Source: Paenibacillus_I sp035510375
GTDB lineage: Bacteria > Bacillota > Bacilli > Paenibacillales > Paenibacillaceae
NCBI RefSeq assembly: GCF_035510375.1
Contig: NZ_DATKHG010000032.1
Reading direction: 5' to 3' (one strand)
Length of the DNA stretch: 64,000 bases
The first letter of the stretch is position 1. Every line of letters begins with the position of its first letter. The notes under the pieces are model-generated. The model did not search any database. It saw only the letters and a list, made by a program, of their open reading frames with translations, and was not told the origin of the DNA. A program made the position numbers and the translations under genes. Shown here in pieces: positions 33,710 to 41,546 of this stretch.

Positions 33710-35038
33710 TCAGATCCGTTCTATTTTTTCCTCGATTCCGGTATCCGCATTGACGAAAATCCGGTAATCGCCGCCGTTGATGCTGCCCCTGAACTCGTAA
33801 CAGAGCACTTCCTCGCGAAGCTCGTTCTCGATCAGCGAGAGCCTCATTCCCGTCGTCCGGAAGGAAGGATTCAGCAGCTTGCGCGCCTCCTTTTCGGAAA
33901 TTCGCGGCTTGGGCAGCTTGCGATCATGCCGCTCATAGACGAAATCCGCGGCCTGCAGGCCGACGACCTGTCCGTTGTCCAGCGCCACCTTCACCGTAAG
34001 CTTCTCGGGATAAACGACGACTCCGCCATGGACCGATGCATACGTAATGTTGAGCGAATTGTCGGCGTCGTCGTAGCTGATCGCCTCCATATCCGGGTAA
34101 CCCCGGCTTGCCAAGAAACGCCGCGCCTCTTCCTCCGCTTCTCTCGCCGATACGTTCCGGGATTTGCCCGTATCGCGCGGGTCCATAAACCAGATCAGCT
34201 TGCCGCCCTGCTTCGTAAAGTCCATCTGGATGTTCCGGCCGTTGCCGGCCGCAACCGTTGCGGAATACGATTCGTATTCCGTCCCTTTCGCGTTCTCGGT
34301 CACCTTTACCGCGCCCGAATCGCGAAGGCCCAGGAATTTCGCCGTTTTGCGCGCAATTTCCTGCGGTTCCAGCTTGTCGCCGGTCAGCATCCGAGGCGTG
34401 CGCTTCTCGTACAGGGCCGAAACGGAAGGCCCCCAATCGAGTTCGGGATACTCGCTCACCTTTTTTTCCATCGTCTTGAAGCCGTCGATAATGGTGTTGT
34501 CGCTCGGTGTCCGCTCGGAAGCGAGCGCGAGCTCCACATCCATCCAGCGCAGGTTGTCTTGCAGCACCTTCGCCTGCATTTTCCGCAGGTCGGCCGATAT
34601 CTCCTGCGAATTTTTATAGAGCGTCTTCAGCGTGGCATACTCCTTGTCCGTGAGCGGCTGCTTCGTCAGATCGCGGACCGATGTCCGATAGGAGAAATTG
34701 GCGATTTTCGACAAAAACTCCTCCGTGGTGCTGAAAGGCAGCAGCGTCAGCGGCAGCTGATTGATCTCGTTCTGCGCTTCGCTCGTAATGCGCCAAACGT
34801 TGACCAAGCCCTTCCGGTGATAAGACTGTGACGTCGAATTGACCGCCAGCGTGTTGCCGAGCTGCTCGTTCAACTTGTCCATGTGGTAGCTCAAATCATG
34901 AAAAGCCCGCTGGTACTGGTTTTCCGCCTTCAGCAAAACACTGTTCTTCTCCTGGTGCTCCTGATATCCCCAATAGACCGAGCCGATCAGGAACAAAGAC
35001 ACGATGGGAAACAGCATGGCGCTTAATCTCGCATACAT
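33710..35038 (-). CDS. ypeB: Germination protein YpeB
   Basis: A 442-residue forespore protein with one N-terminal membrane segment (LSAMLFPIVSLFLIGSVYWGY) and repeated PepSY-like domains in the C-terminal half. YpeB holds the spore cortex-lytic enzyme SleB in the inner membrane region until germination. The ATG at 35038 has AAGGAGC 9 nt upstream, inside a long hairpin (35045-35099). The usual partner sleB is not adjacent; the place upstream is taken by a 52-codon gene. Confidence 0.93.
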   Translation of the reverse strand: MYARLSAMLFPIVSLFLIGSVYWGYQEHQEKNSVLLKAENQYQRAFHDLSYHMDKLNEQLGNTLAVNSTSQSYHRKGLVNVWRITSEAQNEINQLPLTLLPFSTTEEFLSKIANFSYRTSVRDLTKQPLTDKEYATLKTLYKNSQEISADLRKMQAKVLQDNLRWMDVELALASERTPSDNTIIDGFKTMEKKVSEYPELDWGPSVSALYEKRTPRMLTGDKLEPQEIARKTAKFLGLRDSGAVKVTENAKGTEYESYSATVAAGNGRNIQMDFTKQGGKLIWFMDPRDTGKSRNVSAREAEEEARRFLASRGYPDMEAISYDDADNSLNITYASVHGGVVVYPEKLTVKVALDNGQVVGLQAADFVYERHDRKLPKPRISEKEARKLLNPSFRTTGMRLSLIENELREEVLCYEFRGSINGGDYRIFVNADTGIEEKIERI

Positions 35039-35044
35039 ATGGCA

Positions 35045-35099
35045 AAAGCTCCTTTCGTTCACAAACCTGGTGTTAGTGTGGTTTGCCGAAAGGAGCTTT
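35045..35099 (-). promoter_or_regulatory. Long hairpin covering the ypeB Shine-Dalgarno
   Basis: A perfect 13-bp inverted repeat (AAAGCTCCTTTCG at 35045-35057 and CGAAAGGAGCTTT at 35087-35099) with an inner CAAACC/GGTTTG stem. Its 3' arm on the minus strand contains the ypeB Shine-Dalgarno AAGGAGC. In a transcript coming from upstream the site would be paired; it could also act as a weak terminator for the 52-codon gene. Confidence 0.75.
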
Positions 35100-35104
35100 A
35101 TGCA
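35074..35104 (-). promoter_or_regulatory. Putative sigma-G promoter of ypeB
   Basis: Minus strand TGCATA (35099-35104), an 18-bp spacer and CACACTA (35074-35080), one mismatch from the CATACTA of forespore sigma-G promoters. Transcription would start near 35067, inside the hairpin loop, so the RNA would lack the 5' arm. Confidence 0.55.
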
Positions 35105-35114
35105 TGGGCGCCGT

Positions 35115-35273
35115 TCAAGACGGCTGTTCTTCGATTTCGAAATCTTCGCGATTGTCGCAAAGGCACATCTTGAAGCCCGTATCGATCTTGTCCTTCTCTT
35201 TTTTCCCGCGCAGGACAAACCGCTCGCCGCATATATTGCATCGAATTTTGACCTTGACTCTTGCTGGTTCCAT
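35115..35273 (-). CDS. Small zinc-ribbon-like protein of 52 residues
   Basis: ATG with GGGAGG 6 nt upstream. The protein starts MEPARVKVKIRCNICGERFV and ends with an acidic tail; CNIC at 12-15 and CLC at 37-39 look like a metal-binding pair of knuckles around a basic loop (RGKKEKDK). It lies between prsW and ypeB. I do not recognise a named family; metal binding is inferred. Confidence 0.7.
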   Translation of the reverse strand: MEPARVKVKIRCNICGERFVLRGKKEKDKIDTGFKMCLCDNREDFEIEEQPS

Positions 35274-35341
35274 CGCGTTCCTCCCGCCAGGCTTGGTATC
35301 GCGGCGTGTGCCGTTTCTCCTAGCCAGTATATACGGAAACG

Positions 35342-36034
35342 CTACAATTTAACCTGCTCTTCCCGCGTCATCAGACGGAACGGCGAACGGGCATTGGCCC
35401 GTTTGATTTTCAGCGCGCCGCGCACCCACAAATACGCCATTAGCGGTACGATGAGCCACATCCAGTTCGACTTGACGGTCAGCATGATGTAATCGTAAAG
35501 TCCGTGCCAGAAAAAAGGCAGGAGCAGCGACAAGGTCAAATAATAAAGCGAGCGGTTCGCGGTAAACTTCGCTTTGCCGATGTAGTAGCCCATGATGACG
35601 CCGAACAGGGCATGTCCGGAAACCGGCAGCAGCGCGCGGACGAGCAGCGTGCCGAACGTGGCGGGCTGCAGGATGGCGTACAGTACGTTCTCAAGCGTCG
35701 CAAAGCCGAGCGCCGCGGCCGCCGCATAGACGATGCCGTCGTAAGGCTCGTCGAACTCGGTGTGATTGTAAATCATATGATATACCAGGAACCATTTGAT
35801 CAGCTCCTCCACGCCTGACGAAACGATGAAGCTGAACACAAAAGGACTCTCGCCGAGCCAGAGCGTGAGCCCCCGCTGCAGAACGGCAATCGGAAACACG
35901 ATCAGCATGCCGAGCACAAAAAGGCGGATCACCATATGGATCGGCTCGGCGTCATAACGGTCCTTCAAATATAAATACGTCAGCAGCGAAACGCCGGGCG
36001 CGACGGCTGCGGTCAGAATAGAAAACAACAGCAT
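35342..36034 (-). CDS. prsW: Intramembrane metalloprotease PrsW
   Basis: A 230-residue polytopic membrane protein with about seven helices. Motif 1 EELIK (76-80), motif 2 GFATLENVLY and motif 3 HALFGVIMGYY with HGLYDYI are the catalytic features of PrsW, which makes the first cut in anti-sigma factor RsiW and so activates sigma-W in B. subtilis. The start is the ATG with GGAGG 10 nt upstream. It lies next to gudB as in B. subtilis. Confidence 0.93.
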   Translation of the reverse strand: MLLFSILTAAVAPGVSLLTYLYLKDRYDAEPIHMVIRLFVLGMLIVFPIAVLQRGLTLWLGESPFVFSFIVSSGVEELIKWFLVYHMIYNHTEFDEPYDGIVYAAAAALGFATLENVLYAILQPATFGTLLVRALLPVSGHALFGVIMGYYIGKAKFTANRSLYYLTLSLLLPFFWHGLYDYIMLTVKSNWMWLIVPLMAYLWVRGALKIKRANARSPFRLMTREEQVKL

Positions 36035-36071
36035 GACGGCCGAACCTCCTCTCCCCTTCGTCTGCGGCCTC

Positions 36072-37337
36072 TCACACCCAGCCCCGATAACGGACCGCTT
36101 CGGCGGTTTTGCGCACGCCGGCCATATAAGCGGCAAGCCGCATATCGACCCTGCGCGTCCGATGCAGCTCGTATACGTCCCGGAAGCCGCGAACCATCAT
36201 GGCGCGCAGCTTGTCGTCCACTTCGCGTTCCGTCCAATAATAGCCTTGATTGTTTTGCACCCACTCGAAATACGACACGATGACGCCGCCCGCGCTCGCG
36301 AGCACGTCGGGGACGAGCAGCACGCCCCGGTCGTGCAGCATATGGGTCGCTTCCAGCGTCGTCGGCCCGTTGGCCGCCTCGACGATCGTTTTCGCCTTGA
36401 TCCGGGCCGCGTTGGCCGCCGTTATCTGGTTCTCGATCGCCGCCGGCACCAGCACGTCGCATTCGAGCTCAAGCAGTTCCTCATTACTGAGCGTGTCCTT
36501 GAACAGGTTGGTAACCGCTCCGAACGAATCGCGCCGGTCGAGCAGATGCGGAATGTCGAGTCCTTCCGGATCGTGCAACGCGCCGTGCACGTCGGATATG
36601 CCGACGACCTTTGCTCCCGCCTCGTGCATGAATTTGGCCAGAAAGCTGCCGGCGTTGCCGAAGCCCTGCACCGCTATACGGGCTCCTTGCAGCGGAATGC
36701 CCGACGCCGCCAGCGCCTCTTCGATCATGATCGTCACGCCCCGCGCCGTGGCCGTCTCGCGGCCATGCGATCCGCCGAGCACGAGCGGCTTGCCGGTGAT
36801 GAAGCCGGGTGAGTCGAACTCCCTGATCCGGCTGTATTCATCCATCATCCAGGCCATGATCTGGGAATTCGTCATCACGTCGGGAGCGGGAATATCTTTC
36901 GTCGGCCCGACGATCTGGCTGATCGCGCGGACGTACCCCCTGCTCAGCCGCTCAAGCTCGCGAAACGACATGCGCCGCGGATCGCATATGACCCCGCCTT
37001 TGCCGCCGCCGTACGGCAGATCGGCAATCCCGCATTTCAGCGTCATCCATATCGACAACGCCTTCACCTCTTCAGCCGTTACGCCCGGGTGAAAACGGAC
37101 GCCTCCCTTCGTCGGTCCGGCGGCATCGTTGTGCTGGGCCCGGAAGCCTGTGAACACCTGCGTCGATCCGTCGTCCATACGGACCGGAATACGAACCGTC
37201 ATCATCCGCATCGGCTCGCGGAGCAGGTCCACCATCTCCTTGCCGTAGCCGAGCGAGAGCAGCGCTTGTTCGATAACCGTTTGGGTAGCTTGCAGCATCA
37301 AATCATGATTTTGTGCGGACACGAATCGAGACACCAT
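36072..37337 (-). CDS. gudB: Glutamate dehydrogenase
   Basis: About 421 residues. It oxidatively deaminates glutamate to 2-oxoglutarate with NAD. Substrate-site residues are in GPTKGGVRFHPGV, KCGIADLPYGGGKGGV (catalytic Lys) and PAPDVMTNSQIMAW; the nucleotide fold has AVQGFGNAGSFLAK. The reading frame is intact, unlike the duplicated, inactive gudB of laboratory B. subtilis. The exact start is uncertain: AAAGG lies directly before the chosen ATG, and GTG or TTG codons nearby are alternatives. Confidence 0.93.
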   Translation of the reverse strand: MVSRFVSAQNHDLMLQATQTVIEQALLSLGYGKEMVDLLREPMRMMTVRIPVRMDDGSTQVFTGFRAQHNDAAGPTKGGVRFHPGVTAEEVKALSIWMTLKCGIADLPYGGGKGGVICDPRRMSFRELERLSRGYVRAISQIVGPTKDIPAPDVMTNSQIMAWMMDEYSRIREFDSPGFITGKPLVLGGSHGRETATARGVTIMIEEALAASGIPLQGARIAVQGFGNAGSFLAKFMHEAGAKVVGISDVHGALHDPEGLDIPHLLDRRDSFGAVTNLFKDTLSNEELLELECDVLVPAAIENQITAANAARIKAKTIVEAANGPTTLEATHMLHDRGVLLVPDVLASAGGVIVSYFEWVQNNQGYYWTEREVDDKLRAMMVRGFRDVYELHRTRRVDMRLAAYMAGVRKTAEAVRYRGWV

Positions 37338-37412
37338 CCTTTGGCAGTTCAAAGCGGATAGAAGCGTTTTGGGTCAGTGACGAGTTTGTAACGAGTTTCT
37401 GCGGACAAACAG

Positions 37413-37453
37413 AAAAGAGCGACCTCGGACGGCTGGCCGCCCGGGATGCTCTT
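37413..37453 (-). terminator. Terminator of the MecA-type gene
   Basis: An interrupted stem (AAGAGC...CGGGCGGC with GCCGTCCG...GCTCTT) followed by TTTTCTG on the minus strand, about 10 bp past the gene's stop codon. Confidence 0.7.
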
Positions 37454-37462
37454 CCGGATACG

Positions 37463-38077
37463 TTAAGATTCGAAATGAGTGCAAATTTCGCGAACGGCGC
37501 CGGACGGAATGACGATCTTGCCGTATTCCTCAAGCACCGCCGACGTGACGGATGTCGCGTCTCCGTATTCCGCAAGCAGCGCGATAACCGCCTGAATGCG
37601 GGATGGCTCTGCGCCGGCCGGATCAAAGGCCAGCATATATTTGCCGCGGTACGCATAAAGCCGGCCGTCTTCGGTCAAGCCCGACGAAAGCAGCTGCCTG
37701 CTGACCGAAATGACGTCCTCGAAATCCCGGAATGCGTACATCACGACATCGGTTTGCTCAAGGGTAACTTCCATCTCATACACGTCTTCGTCCTGCTCGT
37801 CTTCGCTTCCCGGATAATCCCCGTGCTGCGTATCGGCCTTGCCGCGGGTGACGATCACGACCATGCCTTGTGCCGGGAGGGCGAACACTTCGACCGCAAG
37901 AGGGCCGCTGGCATCGAAACCGAGCTCGCTGTAAGCCTGATCCATCATCTCGCTGAACAGCTCGTGAACCTTCGGTATTTCCCGCCACATGTCATCCTTC
38001 TGTATTCCCCGTTCCAGGAGGTCGTCGAACGTCAGGAAAATCCGAATCTTGTCCTGACTGAGCCGCTCGATCTTCAT
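37463..38077 (-). CDS. MecA/YpbH-type ClpC adaptor protein
   Basis: A 204-residue adaptor. MKIERLSQDKIRIFLTFDDLLERGIQKDDMW is the N-terminal substrate-binding domain of MecA; an acidic linker (GDYPGSEDEQDEDVYEME) precedes the C-terminal domain that docks on ClpC (MYAFRDFEDVISVSRQLL). MecA/YpbH target proteins such as ComK for degradation. Neighbour gudB suggests YpbH, but the two paralogues cannot be separated by eye. ATG with GAGGGGGG 8 nt upstream. Confidence 0.85.
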   Translation of the reverse strand: MKIERLSQDKIRIFLTFDDLLERGIQKDDMWREIPKVHELFSEMMDQAYSELGFDASGPLAVEVFALPAQGMVVIVTRGKADTQHGDYPGSEDEQDEDVYEMEVTLEQTDVVMYAFRDFEDVISVSRQLLSSGLTEDGRLYAYRGKYMLAFDPAGAEPSRIQAVIALLAEYGDATSVTSAVLEEYGKIVIPSGAVREICTHFES

Positions 38078-38272
38078 GCTGGCATCCCCCCTCTGCAGCA
38101 TCGGTTATAACAGCGTATGAGCCGTCATACAATATGTGATTAAAATAAAAAGACTATGTAACTATGTTATCATGTCTTACCCCGAAATGCACTAGCATAC
38201 GCAAAAATCCGCAGATGCACGAAGGACCGGCGCCCGCTTCGCAAAGCGGACGGCGGCCCTTCGCTCGAATCG

Positions 38273-38587
38273 TCAGTGGGACGCGGAAGAGGATGCAGAC
38301 AGGATGCGTTCAGCCTCCCTTTTCACCTCGGGATCGCTTTTCACCATCGATTCGATGGTGTCCCAGGAATTCCCGTCGGCATGGGCCGCCGCAGCCGTTT
38401 CCTTGCGCTTCGGCTCGGGGCCGAACTTGCGGTTCAGCGCCGTTTCGATCAGCCTGCCTTTCATCCCCGACATGAGGTCGCCCGCAGCGCTGCCCGCCCA
38501 AGCGAAGGCGCCGGGGCGCTTCCGGGAAAAGTACGCAGCCGCGGCAACGCCGACGATGCCTCCCATTATAAAACCGTTCCATTTCAT
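38273..38587 (-). CDS. Small membrane-anchored protein, YtxH-like
   Basis: A 104-residue protein with a short N-terminal hydrophobic helix (NGFIMGGIVGVAAAAYFSRKRPG), then a soluble, charged tail. Its layout recalls YtxH/YtxG-type general-stress proteins but the match is only of pattern. ATG with GGAGG upstream. Divergent from the plus-strand deacetylase. Confidence 0.6.
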   Translation of the reverse strand: MKWNGFIMGGIVGVAAAAYFSRKRPGAFAWAGSAAGDLMSGMKGRLIETALNRKFGPEPKRKETAAAAHADGNSWDTIESMVKSDPEVKREAERILSASSSASH

Positions 38588-38741
38588 GACCGGTAGCCTC
38601 CTTGATTGCGATTCGTTCCCTCGTCCCTATTCTGCCCTCTCTCCGCCCGGCCATCCGGCTTAAATATTAGGAAAACGGTAGCTGGCGGCTTCCGGACGGT
38701 AAGTGATACAATGAATAAGTTTCAGAAACGGAGGAGACCCG

Positions 38742-39755
38742 ATGACAAAGACACCCATGCTGCTTGCGTCCGCGCTGGCGCTGATGCTGGCCGCCGGCTG
38801 CGGATCCAATGGACAGAACGCGCCGGGAGCCGCTATGCCGGAGGCTCCGGCGCAGAAGAATATCGGCAACGGCGCAGCGGAGCCGCCTCCGGATGCGGCC
38901 GCCGAATCCGGAAATGACGGTCCGGATGCAAGCGAAACGGACAACGGCGAAAGCGGCTCGGGCGGCTCGGGCGCAACGGGGAACGCAGCGGAAGCCCCGA
39001 ACGGGAAGAGCGCCGCCGGGGGCAAGGGACAGCCGGCGGCCAACGAGCTGTCTGCCGCGCCGAAAGAGCCGCAGTACCGGATGAATAAAGCTTACCGGTT
39101 CGAGGCAATCGCGCCGGGCGCGCCGGACAAAGTCGTGCTGCTCACGTTCGATGACGGCCCGAAGGAGAAGAAGCAGCTGACGAGCATGCTGGACACGCTG
39201 GACAAACATAATGCCAAAGCGGTGTTTTTCGTCAACGGCTACCGCGTGAAGCAAAACCCCGATCTGCTCAAGCTGATCGCAGAGCGGGGCCAAACGATCG
39301 GCAATCATGCCTGGGATCATATCAATCTGAAGAAAGAAAGCAAGGCGAACGTCCGCAAGCAGATCGGCGATGTCCAGGCGCTCGTCGAGAAGCTGACCGG
39401 GGAGAAGCCGAGAATGTTCCGCGCGCCCTTCGGTGCGGGAGGCGACGCCGTCAAAGCGGTCACAGCCAGCGAACAAATGCTGTATATGACCTGGTCGAAC
39501 GGATCGCTCGACTGGGACAAAAGCACAAAGGATAAGCCAGACGCCGTAATCGCGAACGTCATGAAGCAGCTGCACCCGGGAGCCAATATCCTGATGCATG
39601 AGCTGCCCTGGACCGCCAGCGCGCTTGAGAAGCTTCTCACCGAACTGGAAGCCAACGGCTACGGCTTCATCGATCCGGCCACGATCGAATTGCCCGGAGC
39701 GGCATCCCCGGCACCGGCCCGATCGAAGGCTTCCGGTGCGCATGCGGCGCCTTAA
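38742..39755 (+). CDS. Polysaccharide deacetylase lipoprotein
   Basis: A 337-residue lipoprotein. The signal peptide ends in LAAGC (Cys20), followed by a ~90-residue low-complexity linker rich in Gly, Ala, Glu and Pro, then a NodB-homology domain. Metal and catalytic residues are TFDDGP (135-140) and HX3H at His189/His193; RAPFGAGG is motif 3. It should deacetylate peptidoglycan or another wall polymer outside the membrane. GGAGGAG precedes the ATG. It converges on the phosphoesterase gene with only 4 bp between the stop codons. Confidence 0.9.
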   Translation: MTKTPMLLASALALMLAAGCGSNGQNAPGAAMPEAPAQKNIGNGAAEPPPDAAAESGNDGPDASETDNGESGSGGSGATGNAAEAPNGKSAAGGKGQPAANELSAAPKEPQYRMNKAYRFEAIAPGAPDKVVLLTFDDGPKEKKQLTSMLDTLDKHNAKAVFFVNGYRVKQNPDLLKLIAERGQTIGNHAWDHINLKKESKANVRKQIGDVQALVEKLTGEKPRMFRAPFGAGGDAVKAVTASEQMLYMTWSNGSLDWDKSTKDKPDAVIANVMKQLHPGANILMHELPWTASALEKLLTELEANGYGFIDPATIELPGAASPAPARSKASGAHAAP

Positions 39756-39759
39756 CGCG

Positions 39760-40620
39760 CTATCGCCGTCCGGACGCGCCGCTTCGCAAAATGAAAAGAT
39801 GCGATTCGGAAGGCGCCATGAAACGAAGCGGCAGGCCCGTCGTGCCGAAGCCGCAACTGACGAACAGCCGGGGGGCGTGCTCCCCGGTTTGTTTGTGCCG
39901 CGCCAATGCGAACCAGCCGCTCCTGTAGCGGCGCGCCGCTTTTACCGGGTGCCAGCCGCCGGTAAACGGCAGCACGATCTGGCCTCCGTGCGTATGGCCC
40001 GACAGGATAAGATCGATCTTGCCGGCCGTATCGGCCGTCAGCTTGTCGGCGATTGCCGGATCATGCGCCAAGAGCAGCGTAAAGACGCCGTCAAAGCCAC
40101 CGCCCCCGTCGACCGGATCGGCCAGCGCCGCTTTCACGCGGTCGCGGCGGCTTTTCGCATCGTCGATGCCGGCCAGCCGGAAGCGGCTGCCGTCCGCCTG
40201 TTCGAGCAGCACCGGCTCGTTGGCGAGCACCTTTACCCTTTCCTCATGCAGCAGAACGTCCAACTCGCGGATGCGATCGTCGTAATCGTTGTTGCCGTAA
40301 ACCGCATAGACCGGGCCCAGTTCGGACAGCGCCCTCAGGTTTCTCCTCGTCCGCTCCAGCGGCACCCCTTTCTCCCGAATATCGCCGCCCATCAGCACGA
40401 GATCGGCGCCGCCCGCCTCCTCCACCGACCGTATCAGCTTGGGCGGGACGGTGCGGCGGTGCAAATCGCTGATAAAAAAAATACGCGTCCCGTCAAAGGA
40501 CGCAGGCAAACGCGGCAGAAACACATCTTCCTTAACGACCGCAGTCCGAAACGCTTCATATGCCATTCTGACCGCCAGCCCCCCGGCCGCCCCGGCCGCA
40601 ATCGCCACAGGCCAAAGCAT
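39760..40620 (-). CDS. Calcineurin-like metallophosphoesterase, YpbG-like
   Basis: A 286-residue protein with an N-terminal membrane segment and the five metallophosphoesterase motifs: FISDLHR, GGDI, YGNNDY, LLLAHDP and SGHTHGGQI. It probably acts on the cytoplasmic face or at the membrane; the substrate is unknown. B. subtilis has a similar gene, ypbG, in this neighbourhood. Confidence 0.88.
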   Translation of the reverse strand: MLWPVAIAAGAAGGLAVRMAYEAFRTAVVKEDVFLPRLPASFDGTRIFFISDLHRRTVPPKLIRSVEEAGGADLVLMGGDIREKGVPLERTRRNLRALSELGPVYAVYGNNDYDDRIRELDVLLHEERVKVLANEPVLLEQADGSRFRLAGIDDAKSRRDRVKAALADPVDGGGGFDGVFTLLLAHDPAIADKLTADTAGKIDLILSGHTHGGQIVLPFTGGWHPVKAARRYRSGWFALARHKQTGEHAPRLFVSCGFGTTGLPLRFMAPSESHLFILRSGASGRR

Positions 40621-40641
40621 TGCGCTTCGCCCCTCTCCGCA

Positions 40642-40884
40642 TTATTGGTTTCCCGCCAGCTCCCGCCCGAACAGAAACAGGACGGAGGCGAGCACAAGAA
40701 ACAGAAAAATGAGCGTATTGTAAAACCATTTCGCCATTTGCTGCTTGTTCGACGGATGCTTCATCCGGCGCGGGGGCAGGTTCGCCCCGTTCTTCAAGCC
40801 CTCCCGTCCCGGCTGTGCCGGTTTTCCTTTCCGTGCGCTTCGGCTGCGGGGTTTCATCGTCTCTTCTTGCCTTAATTCGTTCAT
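40642..40884 (-). CDS. Small single-pass membrane protein
   Basis: An 80-residue protein: a very basic N-terminal half (MKPRSRSARKGKPAQPGREG) and a C-terminal transmembrane segment (YNTLIFLFLVLASVLFLFG). ATG with GGAGGG upstream, overlapping the CPBP-protease stop by 4 bp. Function unknown. Confidence 0.75.
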   Translation of the reverse strand: MNELRQEETMKPRSRSARKGKPAQPGREGLKNGANLPPRRMKHPSNKQQMAKWFYNTLIFLFLVLASVLFLFGRELAGNQ

Positions 40885-41474
40885 GCTTCCCTCCGAAAAC
40901 GTATGATCAGGCCCATTGCCGCGTCCACGGCGAAATGCGCCAGCACAGGCGCCCAAAGCGTTCCGGTTTCCTCGTAAATCCACCCCAGGCCGTAGCTGAT
41001 GGAGAAAACGAGGCCGGTCGGAATCCAGTGGCGCAAATAGCGCACATGAATCGCCGCGAAAATGATACTGGTCCAATAGGGGCCGAATGAACGCTGAACG
41101 GCCCCGCGAAACAGCAGCTCCTCGCAGATCGAAACGACGAGCGAAATAAGCAAAATATGCCAGACGGGACGGCCGCGGAACAAGCGGTCGTTGACGCCGC
41201 CGTCGTCGGCCGCTTCCTCCGGTATCCAGCGGGACAAAAGCAGATCGACCGCGATGACGGCCGTTCCTAGTCCGAGTCCCCAATACACGAATTCCATCCC
41301 CTGCGGTACGTTCCATAAAGAAATCGGGTTTTGCCGCTGAAAAAAAATCCAGATCAAGCCGATAACAAGAGTAAGGGCCTGCGTCGCATACAGATTAATG
41401 AGAAGCATCCGATCGTTCAACTGGTCGACGGTTACTTTGCGAATCTTGATGTTTTTCAAGTCGAATTTTTTCAT
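40881..41474 (-). CDS. CPBP-family intramembrane metalloprotease
   Basis: A 197-residue polytopic membrane protein. Motifs EELLFRG (EExxxR), FAAIH and HFAVDAAMG are those of CPBP (Abi/Rce1-like) proteases. B. subtilis YpbD is the positional counterpart. It is transcribed divergently from the plus-strand gene at 41547 with only 72 bp between them. Confidence 0.88.
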   Translation of the reverse strand: MKKFDLKNIKIRKVTVDQLNDRMLLINLYATQALTLVIGLIWIFFQRQNPISLWNVPQGMEFVYWGLGLGTAVIAVDLLLSRWIPEEAADDGGVNDRLFRGRPVWHILLISLVVSICEELLFRGAVQRSFGPYWTSIIFAAIHVRYLRHWIPTGLVFSISYGLGWIYEETGTLWAPVLAHFAVDAAMGLIIRFRREA

Positions 41475-41546
41475 AATATCCGCCTATATTTCTTTTTTCT
41501 TCATCTTACTCTATACTAACCACTATCCGGCCCGAAGGAGACTGTC

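Noticed and set aside
38219..38261. Stable GC-rich hairpin between the MecA-type gene and the small membrane protein gene
   Set aside because: It lies about 12 bp downstream of the 38273 stop codon, but lacks a proper U-tract, so a terminator call is not well supported.
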